DNA of 64,000 bases from NCBI GenBank assembly GCA_006247105.1, contig CM016929.1:248001-312000 (forward strand), given 5' to 3'. The notes under the pieces were generated by a model. The model worked only from the letters and a program-made list of their open reading frames with translations, made no database searches and was not told the DNA's origin. The DNA comes from Giardia muris. Its lineage: Eukaryota; Fornicata; Diplomonadida; Hexamitidae. Made by a program: the position numbers and the translations under genes. Of the stretch, positions 9,161-17,900 are shown one piece after another. The first letter of the stretch is position 1, and each line of letters starts with the position of its first letter.

Positions 9161-9892
9161 ATGTCCGTAGCCATGACGGATATGGCTGCAGAGCTGGCTC
9201 GTCTCGAGGCGGAGGTCGCCGAAGACTTGGCCGAGATACAAGCTTTAAGGACTCAGTACCACCAAGCGGAGCATTGTCTTCAGAATTGGGCGGGGAAGTT
9301 CCATGCTTTTCCACGTCAGTCTACCGCCGTGGTGGCTGTAGAGGACTCGCATGTACTGGTGGCACCCATAGGCACTCTGGAGTATATAGATGATGGTCGT
9401 TCCCTCGTTCTAACTATCTCTCCGCATCTGATTGGAGCGTGTCGCGATATGAAGGATTGGGAACGGGTCTGGTTACTTGGGTTGACTAGTGCTCCCGAGG
9501 CTAACGAGATTATCATCTCCAGGAACGCCTCAGTGCTTCCTTTGACACAGATTCCGCTAGCACAACAAAGCCCTTTCAACTATTCGGTGCGGATAGCAAA
9601 GCACGTCCTAGAACACGCCCCCAACGTCCCTAAGCCTATGGATCCCTTTACATTCCAGCTTTCTCCCGCATGCCAAAGGGCTCTTGAGGCCACTGGTCTT
9701 AAGCAGAGCGACCTCTTTCTTGCAAATTTCTTGTGTGAGCTTCAAACCGTCGCGGGGAATGTCCTCACACTCAGACCAGACTCTCTAGTTCCAAGGGACT
9801 TCATAGTCCTGGATATGAAGGTCTACCACCCCTGCGAAAGCGTGACGAAGGCTCAGCTGGCCATGTCGGAGAAAACAGAGGGGATCGTGTGA
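9161..9892 (+). CDS. Hypothetical protein with N-terminal coiled coil
   Basis: I do not recognise this 243-residue protein. Residues 8-40 form an acidic, leucine-bearing probable coiled coil. The remainder is mixed alpha/beta without cysteine clusters or membrane segments. The start at 9161 lies 14 bases after an AAAAA tract, a spacing seen at other genes here. That tract overlaps an AGTGAAA motif that may serve the upstream PHP gene. The stop is 4 bases from the stop of the convergent NECAP gene. Confidence 0.75.
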   Translation: MSVAMTDMAAELARLEAEVAEDLAEIQALRTQYHQAEHCLQNWAGKFHAFPRQSTAVVAVEDSHVLVAPIGTLEYIDDGRSLVLTISPHLIGACRDMKDWERVWLLGLTSAPEANEIIISRNASVLPLTQIPLAQQSPFNYSVRIAKHVLEHAPNVPKPMDPFTFQLSPACQRALEATGLKQSDLFLANFLCELQTVAGNVLTLRPDSLVPRDFIVLDMKVYHPCESVTKAQLAMSEKTEGIV

Positions 9893-9896
9893 GGAT

Positions 9897-10445
9897 TCAA
9901 TTCGGAGGCGGGCCGAAGTTGAAGGTGGCCGGTCCCTTCGCACCCGTCGCCGGCTGCCCACCACCTGCTCGCTTCCCTAGGCCGATCTTGATCTTCTCTC
10001 CCGCCTTCAAGGAGAAGTCCTGGTTGACGACGACCTGCGGCTGAGGGTTCGCCTTACGCTCGAGATACTTCCCATGGTCCGCAAGAGCCGCCTGGAAGGA
10101 GAAGGCGCCGTCGCGCTCTTGGAAGCCGATCCCAATGTAAGCCATCTTCGTCCCTGTTGGATCCTTGACTATCAGTACGAAGTAACGGGAGGAGTCTGTA
10201 GCCTTCTCCACGACAGGGACGACCCCCTTGAACTCGACGGGGAAACGCGCGGCCTCCGCGCCCGTGTCCGGGGCGATCAGGGCGATGAAGCACTCGTCAC
10301 CCTTCGAAATGACCTGGAGATTGCCCTGGAAGATCACCCACTCGCCGGGCCAGTCCGCGCACTTAAAGTTCATCGGGTTGATCGTCCCCGGGAGGCGGTA
10401 GCCTACGGCCTGGGAGACCGTCGCTAGGACCTGCTCGATGCTCAT
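9897..10445 (-). CDS. NECAP-like clathrin coat-associated protein
   Basis: This 182-residue protein matches the NECAP (DUF1681) family from about residue 10 to 135. Visible landmarks are the W-x-G-x-W start of the PH-like fold (ADWPGEW), the stretch DSSRYFVLIV, and IGIGFQERDGAFSFQAAL followed by DHGKY. NECAPs bind AP-2 and regulate clathrin-coated vesicle formation and adaptor recycling. The C terminus is Gly/Pro-rich and ends in FNFGPPPN, a plausible peptide for adaptor binding. Its start codon is 11 bases from that of the proteasome beta-7 gene on the other strand. Codon use suggests high expression. Confidence 0.93.
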   Translation of the reverse strand: MSIEQVLATVSQAVGYRLPGTINPMNFKCADWPGEWVIFQGNLQVISKGDECFIALIAPDTGAEAARFPVEFKGVVPVVEKATDSSRYFVLIVKDPTGTKMAYIGIGFQERDGAFSFQAALADHGKYLERKANPQPQVVVNQDFSLKAGEKIKIGLGKRAGGGQPATGAKGPATFNFGPPPN

Positions 10446-10456
10446 CTACGTTAAAA
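10446..10456. promoter_or_regulatory. Shared 11-bp head-to-head start region
   Basis: The 11 bases CTACGTTAAAA separate the NECAP ATG (minus strand) from the proteasome beta-7 ATG (plus strand). TTAAAA directly abuts the plus-strand ATG. This is the only non-coding DNA available for both promoters and both leaders. Confidence 0.65.
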
Positions 10457-11107
10457 ATGTCCTATCTGACGGGGTCAGCGGTCATCGCGATCTCTTATAA
10501 GGATGGCGTCATCCTTGGGGCGGATACCGCCCTGGTCTACGGGTCGACGCGTAAGGTCTTCGACTATAGTCGGCTGGTCGACATCGGGGGGAAGACGATC
10601 CTGGGCTTTACTGGAGACGAGGCCGACTTCCGTGAGACCCTTCGAGAGATCGATGAGCTTCGACGGACGGCGAGATGTTACGGAGACTCCCAGCTGGGGG
10701 CCGAGGGACTACATGGCTTCTTGAGCACTCGGAACTATCAGGCTCGTTGTGAGATGACCCCCATTTATAACTCGTTCCTTGTGGCCGGGATGGACAAGGG
10801 GTCGCCCTTCTTGGGTGTGACGGACGTCTACGGGACGCAGTTCACAGTCCCCTTCTTTGCGACTGGGATTGGGAAATACTATGTGATGTCGCTCCTTCGG
10901 GAGTCATGGAGGCCGGACCTGACGCGGGAGGAGGCGGTCGAGGTCGTTCGACAAGGCCTGACGATCCTGGCGTACAACACGTCGACGGCCATACAGGACT
11001 ACGTTCTTGGGCATGTCTCTTCGGAGGGGGTGGAGATATCCGGGATCCAGAAGTTGGAGTTGAACTGGGAGATTGCGTCCTACAAGGATGCCTCCTTGCG
11101 CGTCTGA
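10457..11107 (+). CDS. PSMB4: 20S proteasome subunit beta-7 (PSMB4-like)
   Basis: This is a 216-residue beta-type proteasome subunit. The start GSAVIAISYKDGVILGAD matches the first strands of the fold, followed by YGS, the SR-x-V motif, GDEADF, and IYNSFLVAGMDKGSPFLG, which fits beta-7 (a non-catalytic subunit lacking an active-site threonine). The C-terminal EGVEISGIQKLELNWEIA also fits beta-7. The long N-terminal prosegment of animal PSMB4 is missing: only three or four residues precede the core. TTAAAA abuts the ATG, and TGTAAAC at 11125 follows the stop by 18 bases. The 3' end overlaps a minus-strand gene that may encode a proteasome chaperone. Confidence 0.92.
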   Translation: MSYLTGSAVIAISYKDGVILGADTALVYGSTRKVFDYSRLVDIGGKTILGFTGDEADFRETLREIDELRRTARCYGDSQLGAEGLHGFLSTRNYQARCEMTPIYNSFLVAGMDKGSPFLGVTDVYGTQFTVPFFATGIGKYYVMSLLRESWRPDLTREEAVEVVRQGLTILAYNTSTAIQDYVLGHVSSEGVEISGIQKLELNWEIASYKDASLRV

Positions 11108-11445
11108 TGAGGCCCGTACGCTTCTGTAAACAGCCCCTCGACCCGTTGCATGAGTTCCTGTCTTAGGGGGATGTGCATCCAGGCTTTCTCGGAGAGGATG
11201 ATATTGGTGCAAAGCTGTAGCCCATAGCGACCAGCTATCTCCTCAAGGTACATCTCGATGGTGATGGGCTTGTCCTCGAAAAGCGACACCGACGTCATCT
11301 CCCCAGGTGTGTCTTGACAGGGGACCATCATGGTAATTGAGCCGAGATCAAAGGCCTTTTCGGTGACAGATATGACCGCACTCCTGGGCAACGGGACCAG
11401 AGAGATATGGACGGACATCCCTTCCTGCTCCACACGTGTCTCCAT
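11080..11445 (-). CDS. Small protein, possible proteasome assembly chaperone 3-like
   Basis: This 121-residue protein starts at 11445 after a purine-rich GAAAGAAGAGAAA. A longer in-frame start at 11553 would overlap the upstream gene and is less likely. The size, the beta-rich N-terminal half and the final helix fit PAC3/PSMG3 (about 120 residues), which helps build the proteasome alpha ring. The match is by pattern only and is weak. Convergent overlap of 28 bases with the proteasome beta-7 gene is suggestive context, not proof. No transmembrane segment is seen. Confidence 0.5.
   Translation of the reverse strand: METRVEQEGMSVHISLVPLPRSAVISVTEKAFDLGSITMMVPCQDTPGEMTSVSLFEDKPITIEMYLEEIAGRYGLQLCTNIILSEKAWMHIPLRQELMQRVEGLFTEAYGPHQTRKEASL
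11125..11131 (+). terminator. Poly(A)-signal-like TGTAAAC after proteasome beta-7
   Basis: TGTAAAC starts 18 bases after the PSMB4-like stop. The same spacing recurs at other genes in the window. Confidence 0.4.
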
Positions 11446-11477
11446 TTTCTCTTCTTTCTTCTTCTTCGCAAATATTT

Positions 11478-12815
11478 TTACAAGACCTGCGTCAGCCTCG
11501 CAAAGAGGGCGTTCCTGGCCGCGTCCTCCTCCTGGCAACCCGTATCGGCGCACGCGAACCCCAGCTGGAAGAAGAAGTCGTCGACCCGTGGGGACGAGGA
11601 TAAGACGCCAGCCCCTTGTCGAGCCGGTGCCGCAACCTTCTTCACGTCGAAGATCCGATGCGCATTGACCAGGTCCGACTTCGTGAAGGCATCGATGACG
11701 CAGCTATTCGGCGGGATGCTCATTGGAGTCAACGTGCAGCCATTACGTGGGGACTTGCTGGGCCGGTCTTCTAACTTAGCAATACGTTGTTGGAAGTTCT
11801 CCTTAAGGACGGAGAGCTCGACGGCCTCACGGAGACAGACGAACTCTGCTAGTGCGTTGAAAAGGTAGAGTTGGGTATGAGCGGACTGGAGGGACTTGAC
11901 ACTGCTTCCGGATAGACGCTTGTCCCTTGGGTCCTTGGAGTTATCGAACACCAAGAAGAGCTGCTCCTCCTTTGGCTTTCCAGAGTTCCAGCCCTTGTAC
12001 GGCCTTTCTCGTAGACATGGGATGAGTGGGGTTCCAAGAGCCTTCCGCCGTTCGACAAAATGCTTGAAGATGAGCTCGAAGAGCGAGTAGGTGATAAAAG
12101 GAATTCGGTCAACGATCGTACCTAATATGGCTGGGTCTCCAGAGCATTCTGCTTGCATTACAGTCAGATACGGCTCCGGAGTTGGGTTTTTAAGGACGTC
12201 CGGAAGGGGGTGTGGCGTACCGTCAAATAGGGATGCATCATTGACTACTAACTTACAAGCATCAAATGCTGCACGCGTGTTCTGGGCCGTCTCTTGAAGG
12301 TTCCGTGCACGATAGGAGTACATCGCATCCAGAGTCACCAGAAGCCACTCGAGGACCTCCTCGTCATACCGCACACCGTCCTCCTCTGTCAACGTCGGAA
12401 AGGGCTTGTTCTCCGAGGTGGTTGAGATCGATTCCATCACTTGGTCATGAAATGCAAGATCCCTATCATCCAGGTCTCGGATGATGTTCGCCCAGCGTGC
12501 CCCGGTCTCCCGCATCTCGTAGGTGGACCCGGGGACGAAACCTCTCCGTCCAAACCTTTGATTGGTATTGAGCTTCGGGGCCGGAATGTTTGACTCCCGA
12601 GAGTGCTCGGTGCTGCAGAGGGCGCGTAAGAGGTGCTCCTCCTTCTCCTCTGCTGAGCCTCCCTGATCGCGGTGGCCGAGATTGACCACCGGCATCCCGT
12701 TGTGTTGCTTCCGCAGCTGCCCGTGGAGGCTCGGGTGGTGTCCCCTGTATATCTGCAGCAGGTCGTCGGGCTTTGGGTTGAGAGGGCCCCCGTGTGGATC
12801 CGCGGTAGGGTTCAT
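11478..12815 (-). CDS. Hypothetical protein, 445 aa
   Basis: I do not recognise this protein. The first 100 residues are polar and low-complexity. From about residue 105 it becomes mainly helical, with no membrane segment and no cysteine motif that repeats. The ATG at 12815 follows GGTTAGCAAA, matching the local start rule. The stop TAA overlaps TGTAAAA, a motif seen at other 3' ends here. It sits between eIF2-alpha and the possible proteasome chaperone gene on the same strand. Confidence 0.8.
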   Translation of the reverse strand: MNPTADPHGGPLNPKPDDLLQIYRGHHPSLHGQLRKQHNGMPVVNLGHRDQGGSAEEKEEHLLRALCSTEHSRESNIPAPKLNTNQRFGRRGFVPGSTYEMRETGARWANIIRDLDDRDLAFHDQVMESISTTSENKPFPTLTEEDGVRYDEEVLEWLLVTLDAMYSYRARNLQETAQNTRAAFDACKLVVNDASLFDGTPHPLPDVLKNPTPEPYLTVMQAECSGDPAILGTIVDRIPFITYSLFELIFKHFVERRKALGTPLIPCLRERPYKGWNSGKPKEEQLFLVFDNSKDPRDKRLSGSSVKSLQSAHTQLYLFNALAEFVCLREAVELSVLKENFQQRIAKLEDRPSKSPRNGCTLTPMSIPPNSCVIDAFTKSDLVNAHRIFDVKKVAAPARQGAGVLSSSPRVDDFFFQLGFACADTGCQEEDAARNALFARLTQVL

Positions 12816-12859
12816 TTTGCTAACCTCGAGGCTGTTGCCAGGCCTTTAGCGGCAGAAGG

Positions 12860-12866
12860 GTTCACT
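12860..12866 (-). terminator. AGTGAAC after eIF2-alpha
   Basis: On the minus strand AGTGAAC begins 18 bases after the eIF2-alpha stop at 12885. It matches the Giardia-type AGTRAA polyadenylation signal. Confidence 0.5.
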
Positions 12867-12884
12867 CCCAAGCATGTTGCACGC

Positions 12885-13886
12885 CTAGTTGGAGGCCTCG
12901 GTCTCGGTCACGGCGACGGCCCGCTCCAGCTCGTACCTCCCATGAGCCTTCGTGATTGCCTCCTGGATAATCTTGGTCGTGCGCTCGATCAAGTCCTTCC
13001 CCTCCTGAGGGAAGATCGTCTGGAGGGAGACCGTATAAAGGGGAGCGACGTTGAGACGGATCCTCAAGGGGAGCTCGTCAGGGCCTGGGGCGAAGCCTGC
13101 AGGGTATATCAGAGGGTTTTCTTCAGCATACTTGAGACCAGCACGTATGGCATCCTTGATGACCTCGACGCCTCTGACGTCGTAGAAGGAAGTTAGACGA
13201 ATGTCACAAGTCAACTTAGCGGTTTTGGGCTTTAGGCGTTTCATGATGGTCGTTCTGAGGCACTCTACGAGCTGGTCCTTTGGGACAGTCTCTCGCAATG
13301 AGGCCAGTTCTTCCAAGGTGACAAGAGTACCAATGTCGGGGTCGTTACTGGCCGCCTTGTAGCCGTTGGCATAATAATCGTCGATGGTATCGTTAAAAAC
13401 CTCATCAAAGGAGAGACTGGCATGGCGAAAAGCCGCATAGGAGGATCTAAACCTGCCGGTCCCAACAGGCCAACCGAAGATCTTGTAGAGGATGATCAGC
13501 TTTGGGACGTGCAATGAGATGGCCACGTGGCGCATGAGGGAGTGCAGGGTGCTATTGGCGATGTAGGCTTGTCGACAGGCCTCCACATCATCTGGTGTGA
13601 TACTCCGTTGGTCGAGGTCGATGAAGTTCCGTTCTATATCGACACGTGCCACCTCGAGGACCAGCTCCTCTCCGATACGGAAGTGGCTGCTCAGATTGTG
13701 TGCGCGCTTGGCCGCAATCGAGCTTGAGGGTAAAAGTGCCTCGACGTTATCATACTCTGAGAGGCGGACGTAGTAGACGTTGTTCTCGTAGCGGACGACG
13801 CGGCTCATGACATGCTCGTGGATGGAGGGCATCGGAGTCGGGCTAATGCGGCATAGTTCCGGGCCAGTCCCATCAAGCATCGCCAT
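12885..13886 (-). CDS. EIF2S1: Translation initiation factor eIF2 alpha subunit
   Basis: This is a 333-residue eIF2-alpha, part of the eIF2 complex that brings initiator tRNA to the ribosome. The N-terminal S1/OB domain is clear (residues ~24-90: YVRLSEYDNVEALL, FRIG, VDIERNFIDL). The helical domain follows (LYKIFGWP at ~135), and the C-terminal alpha/beta domain has IKDAI near 240 and APLYTVSLQ near 280. In the loop that normally carries LSELSRRRIRS this protein reads PSSSIAAKRAHN, so the position of regulatory Ser51 appears to be alanine (about residue 58). The frame also opens with TTG at 13889, but the ATG at 13886 is preferred. Its first base is the last base of the upstream gene's TGA. 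Confidence 0.93.
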   Translation of the reverse strand: MAMLDGTGPELCRISPTPMPSIHEHVMSRVVRYENNVYYVRLSEYDNVEALLPSSSIAAKRAHNLSSHFRIGEELVLEVARVDIERNFIDLDQRSITPDDVEACRQAYIANSTLHSLMRHVAISLHVPKLIILYKIFGWPVGTGRFRSSYAAFRHASLSFDEVFNDTIDDYYANGYKAASNDPDIGTLVTLEELASLRETVPKDQLVECLRTTIMKRLKPKTAKLTCDIRLTSFYDVRGVEVIKDAIRAGLKYAEENPLIYPAGFAPGPDELPLRIRLNVAPLYTVSLQTIFPQEGKDLIERTTKIIQEAITKAHGRYELERAVAVTETEASN

Positions 13887-14929
13887 CAATTTATCTCCAG
13901 GCTTGAACTGAGCTCTGCCAATAGATCCGCGGCTTTGAGACGTGCTTGATCAGAGAGTTGAAGTTTCTCCAAATGGAAGGTCCCCATGATCATCAGGATG
14001 TCTGACCGTAACTCTGGACGTCTGCAATCTGTGAGGAGACGCTCGATAAAAGAGATGGCATACCAATGATCTCCATCACGTACTAGGGCTAGCTTGGTCA
14101 AACGAATGAGTTGAGACTCAAAACCCTTCTCAAAGGCCGCCGTGTATTCAATCGCCAACGGGTTACCCAAGAAGTGTAAGTCCGGCCTGACCTGACCGAT
14201 CTTGACCCTCCATGCCTTATAGCGATCAACTAAGTTCGGATACGCCCCTGGAACCGGCTGTAAGGCCTCAAAAAGATTGATGATGTCTCTATATGCATTG
14301 GCATGGCCATGAAGGTAGTGCATCGCCGCAGCCTCTCCTAACTTCTCTGCCGCCTCTTCCAGAAGCACCGTGTACTGGTTCTCTAACGTTACGATGGCCG
14401 CTTGAGTGTTAGGCGGCAGGCCTATAGCACTCTGGACCAGCGATAACGATGGTGTTAATGGGATGCAGTAACTGACCCCTTCAATGACTGAAAGATGGCT
14501 ATGGGCCAGTCGTTGAGATCGTCCTAGAGCTAGAGAGTTAGCAAGACCCAAACTGTCGAGCTGTAAGTCCCCACGAAGGACTGTCGCCTTATGCACCTGC
14601 TCCTGCGCCTCACCTCCTAGACAAGAATGTTCCGGCGTATCATCATCCCAGCGTGATCGTCTAGTTGACGCTTGACTACGATTGGCTGGGGTGGCATCCT
14701 TGGCCAACTTCCAGGTCAATAGGGTCGGGCGTGGATGCGTTTCCATGTCGACGCTTTGAACTTGGATCTGTTGCCCTACTTGTAGGAGAGACTGGGTAAA
14801 TGCTGGTGCCTGAATCGTCTCGAAGGCCCCGTGCCCGTCGGTTAGGCAAATGATGAGTTCTCTCCCATCCTCCCCAGGGATGACTGAGACTACACGCGCA
14901 ATGATGGGTAACAGATCAAGAAAGCCCAT
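13886..14929 (-). CDS. Hypothetical protein with possible OB-like N terminus
   Basis: This is a 347-residue protein of unknown family. Residues 1-75 alternate hydrophobic strands and could form an OB-like barrel, and the C-terminal 200 residues are helical. The frame stays open upstream to 15151, but that part is antisense to the next gene. The ATG at 14929 is therefore chosen, giving 19 bases to the divergent plus-strand ATG. Its stop TGA shares one base with the eIF2-alpha ATG (TGATG). Confidence 0.75.
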   Translation of the reverse strand: MGFLDLLPIIARVVSVIPGEDGRELIICLTDGHGAFETIQAPAFTQSLLQVGQQIQVQSVDMETHPRPTLLTWKLAKDATPANRSQASTRRSRWDDDTPEHSCLGGEAQEQVHKATVLRGDLQLDSLGLANSLALGRSQRLAHSHLSVIEGVSYCIPLTPSLSLVQSAIGLPPNTQAAIVTLENQYTVLLEEAAEKLGEAAAMHYLHGHANAYRDIINLFEALQPVPGAYPNLVDRYKAWRVKIGQVRPDLHFLGNPLAIEYTAAFEKGFESQLIRLTKLALVRDGDHWYAISFIERLLTDCRRPELRSDILMIMGTFHLEKLQLSDQARLKAADLLAELSSSLEIN

Positions 14930-14948
14930 GTAGCTCCGGCCCCAAAAA
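14930..14948. promoter_or_regulatory. Shared 19-bp head-to-head start region
   Basis: The 19 bases GTAGCTCCGGCCCCAAAAA lie between two divergent ATGs. CCCCAAAAA abuts the plus-strand ATG at 14949, the same arrangement as at 8109. Confidence 0.6.
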
Positions 14949-17900
14949 ATGGTGCCCGGTAGCATCTCAAAGGATGAGCGCCGTCGCAAGGCCCAGGAGC
15001 TCCTGACGCGGCACATCATCGCCTGGGACGAACAGAAGGAGCGCGCCGCCGAACGCCGCCAAGATTCCGGGACCGTCCTCGACGCCTCCGTCCAGTATCG
15101 CGAGAAGGTTCGAGTCGACGCTATTAATGAGGCTCGGCGGCGACAGAACACAAATACCTCCTGGGAGGCCTCCTTGCGGGCCGTTGAGACGACCCAGTCC
15201 GTCCCTATCGGAAATATCTTCTCGGGCCTCCAGTGTACCGTTTCTACTGACCCGAACGCAGCAAATATTCACTCACTCATACACATGCCTCGGCATGAAG
15301 ACCCGACGACGCTGCTCCCTGAAGACCTCAAGGAGCAGGTCATTCAGAATCGTGCTGATTTGGCCCTGAAAACCACAGAACGCCAGCGCCGGCCCCTGGC
15401 GGAGCTACCTGACCTACAATACTCTCGTTCGGAACTCCGCTCAAGCCTGCTTAGCATGACAGCCTCCTTTTCTGGGAACCCCGCCGAGACTGTGCACGAG
15501 ACCCCCCAGCCTCTTGGCTCGGAGCATGATGAGGAGGATCACGAGGGAGATGAGGCAGAATCCATCTACACGTCCCGGACTGGGAGACAGGGTGCACTCA
15601 GCATGTCCAGTAACCCATTTGCCCAGAAGACTCAGCGCTTGCCTGCCGGCGTCGCCGCACAACGTGCAGACAAGCTGGCGGCCTACATTAATGAGCAGAA
15701 CACGCGCAACGCCGCCACGTACGTCCCCGACATTCGTTTCGACGTCGAGCAGGTGAACACGAACTGCATCGTCGAGCCCATCATTTTCGCGGCCTCAGTG
15801 ACGCACCCCAAGCTACGTATCTCTCGCCTGACCGTCGTCACCCACCATTCCCGCGACAACGTCGGTGGAAATGTCGCGACTATCACCGTCACGAACATCG
15901 GAGACTCAGTCATCAGTCTTCGAGTCATTCCGAAGACCGTCACAGAGCTGCCGGAGCCGGAGGCGCCTCAGGAGGAGAACCCGAAGAGCGCACGCAAGAG
16001 GCCGAATAGTCGCGAGTCGACACGGAGCATCATGAGCATTCGTAGTAGTCAGCCGATGCAGAAGATTCAGCAGAACATTGGAGGGCAGATCGGGAACTCC
16101 GTGAACCGGATTCTTGAGCTGGTGAATAACGACCCGAAGCGGACGGGTGCGTCGGTTGCGAGCCGTGCAACGCTCGGGGCAAACCTGCTTTCCTTTGGGA
16201 TTACACCGAACAGTGGTGACTCGATGCGGAAGGATAATATCGAGACTATTAGTGGGACCATTGCTGCCAATAGTGGAGGAATGGACCCAAAACGACTCAT
16301 CCTGAAGTCTACCACACCTCTTGAGTTGCGTCTGCTTGCCAACCGTTTCATCAAGGAGAACAAGGATGTCGACACCAACCTCTTCGTTTCCACCCCCGCG
16401 GCGACCTGGAGTCTAAACCCTGGAGCGTCGACCGTCATCAGCTTCATCCTTCCGGTCAGTGAGACGGGAGTCGCAACGCCCGGGATCGTCCTCCGCGAGT
16501 ATTACCTGATCACGAGTCCCGCCGTAGATGTCTCATTCCAATCTCTTGAGGACATGCTACATGCCGATCACCTTGTCGAGACCGCTCCAGACTTCGCCAC
16601 CACCCGAATCAACCTGCGTTGCTACGGGATCGCCTCCGACTTCCTCCAGGCGGCCAATTCGATTCGAGCTCTAATGAAGCGGGGTTCCTTGATGATGACG
16701 AACCTTTACTCCCGCCAGATGTCGAACGAGCTCGTCCATGAGCTCGTCAATCTGGCATGTGAGGCGTCCCGGGTTAGTGACAAGCTGCGTCACGAGGTGG
16801 AGGTCTCGAAAGTTGATATTAAGCGTGACATCACAGAGCGTGTCCTCAACGTCCATCACAAGCGGATCGTGGCAACAGAATGGCTCGAGAACGCCGAAGA
16901 CATAAAGGAGTTCCTCATCGCGCTCGTGACCTTCTGTGATGGGCTTGATCTCAGTGTCCCTCAGATCCTTCCCGAATACACGGATGGCTACTTTCGAGAT
17001 GAGGTCGTGACAGATCCGGAGAACAACAGCATTGAGGACCGACGTCTGTATGGAATTTATGGGCTCGCTGACAGTAATGCAACGACAGATCCGAATCGCG
17101 CCCCCTTGCCGGCCACCAGCAGAATTGAGGGCGGAGACCTTTCCCATAAAGAGGCAATCCTCGCCCTCAACACAGCAACAGAGACCTCGGCTATCCCTCG
17201 CCTAAGCATTCCGATGACCGCAAAGTTCGTGATCATAAAGGCTGAGACCCGCTTCCGCACCGCCCTGACGGCCCTGCGCTGTAGCGTCACCCGCTTCAAT
17301 CACGAAGTCCTTCCGGTCAAGCAGCTACTCTTCTACAAGAACTCTCCGTTCTACTTGCGCCTTGCGGCTACAAACCTCGTCATCCTCAGGGCTCACCTTA
17401 TGACGTGGAAGCGAAAGGTGGAGGCGACCGAAAGCGCTCCCTTCTCGGAGCAATCAAACAACGAGGTCAGTACGAACTTCGTCGAGCACTTGGATAAGTA
17501 TCGCCGCTCAAGCCTAGATCTGGTGAGCCAGTACATAGTCGTTGACGGGTTTTCAGACCATGCAGAAAGCCTCTTGATGCTGGATGACTTGAATGAGATC
17601 GATGTCTGGGCATTCAAGCGTGGGATTGCGACGAGCCCAGAAATCCTCGCCTTGACTGCCCCTCTTGCACCTTCTCTGTTTTGTAAGTTCCTCATGGATA
17701 AGATCGGCCGCTATTGCCAGGATGCGGCAGAGAAGCATATCATCAAGTACTTTAACCGAGGGAAACGCGATGGCCAGCCGAATCTTGAGCTGCTTCCCAC
17801 GGGGATTCTTTGCTGTACCACGCATGCAACATGGGCCGAGGCCATCGATAAGCTTTTCATCCTAGCCTGTGGTACTCCCTCGACTCATCCTATTGGTTCC

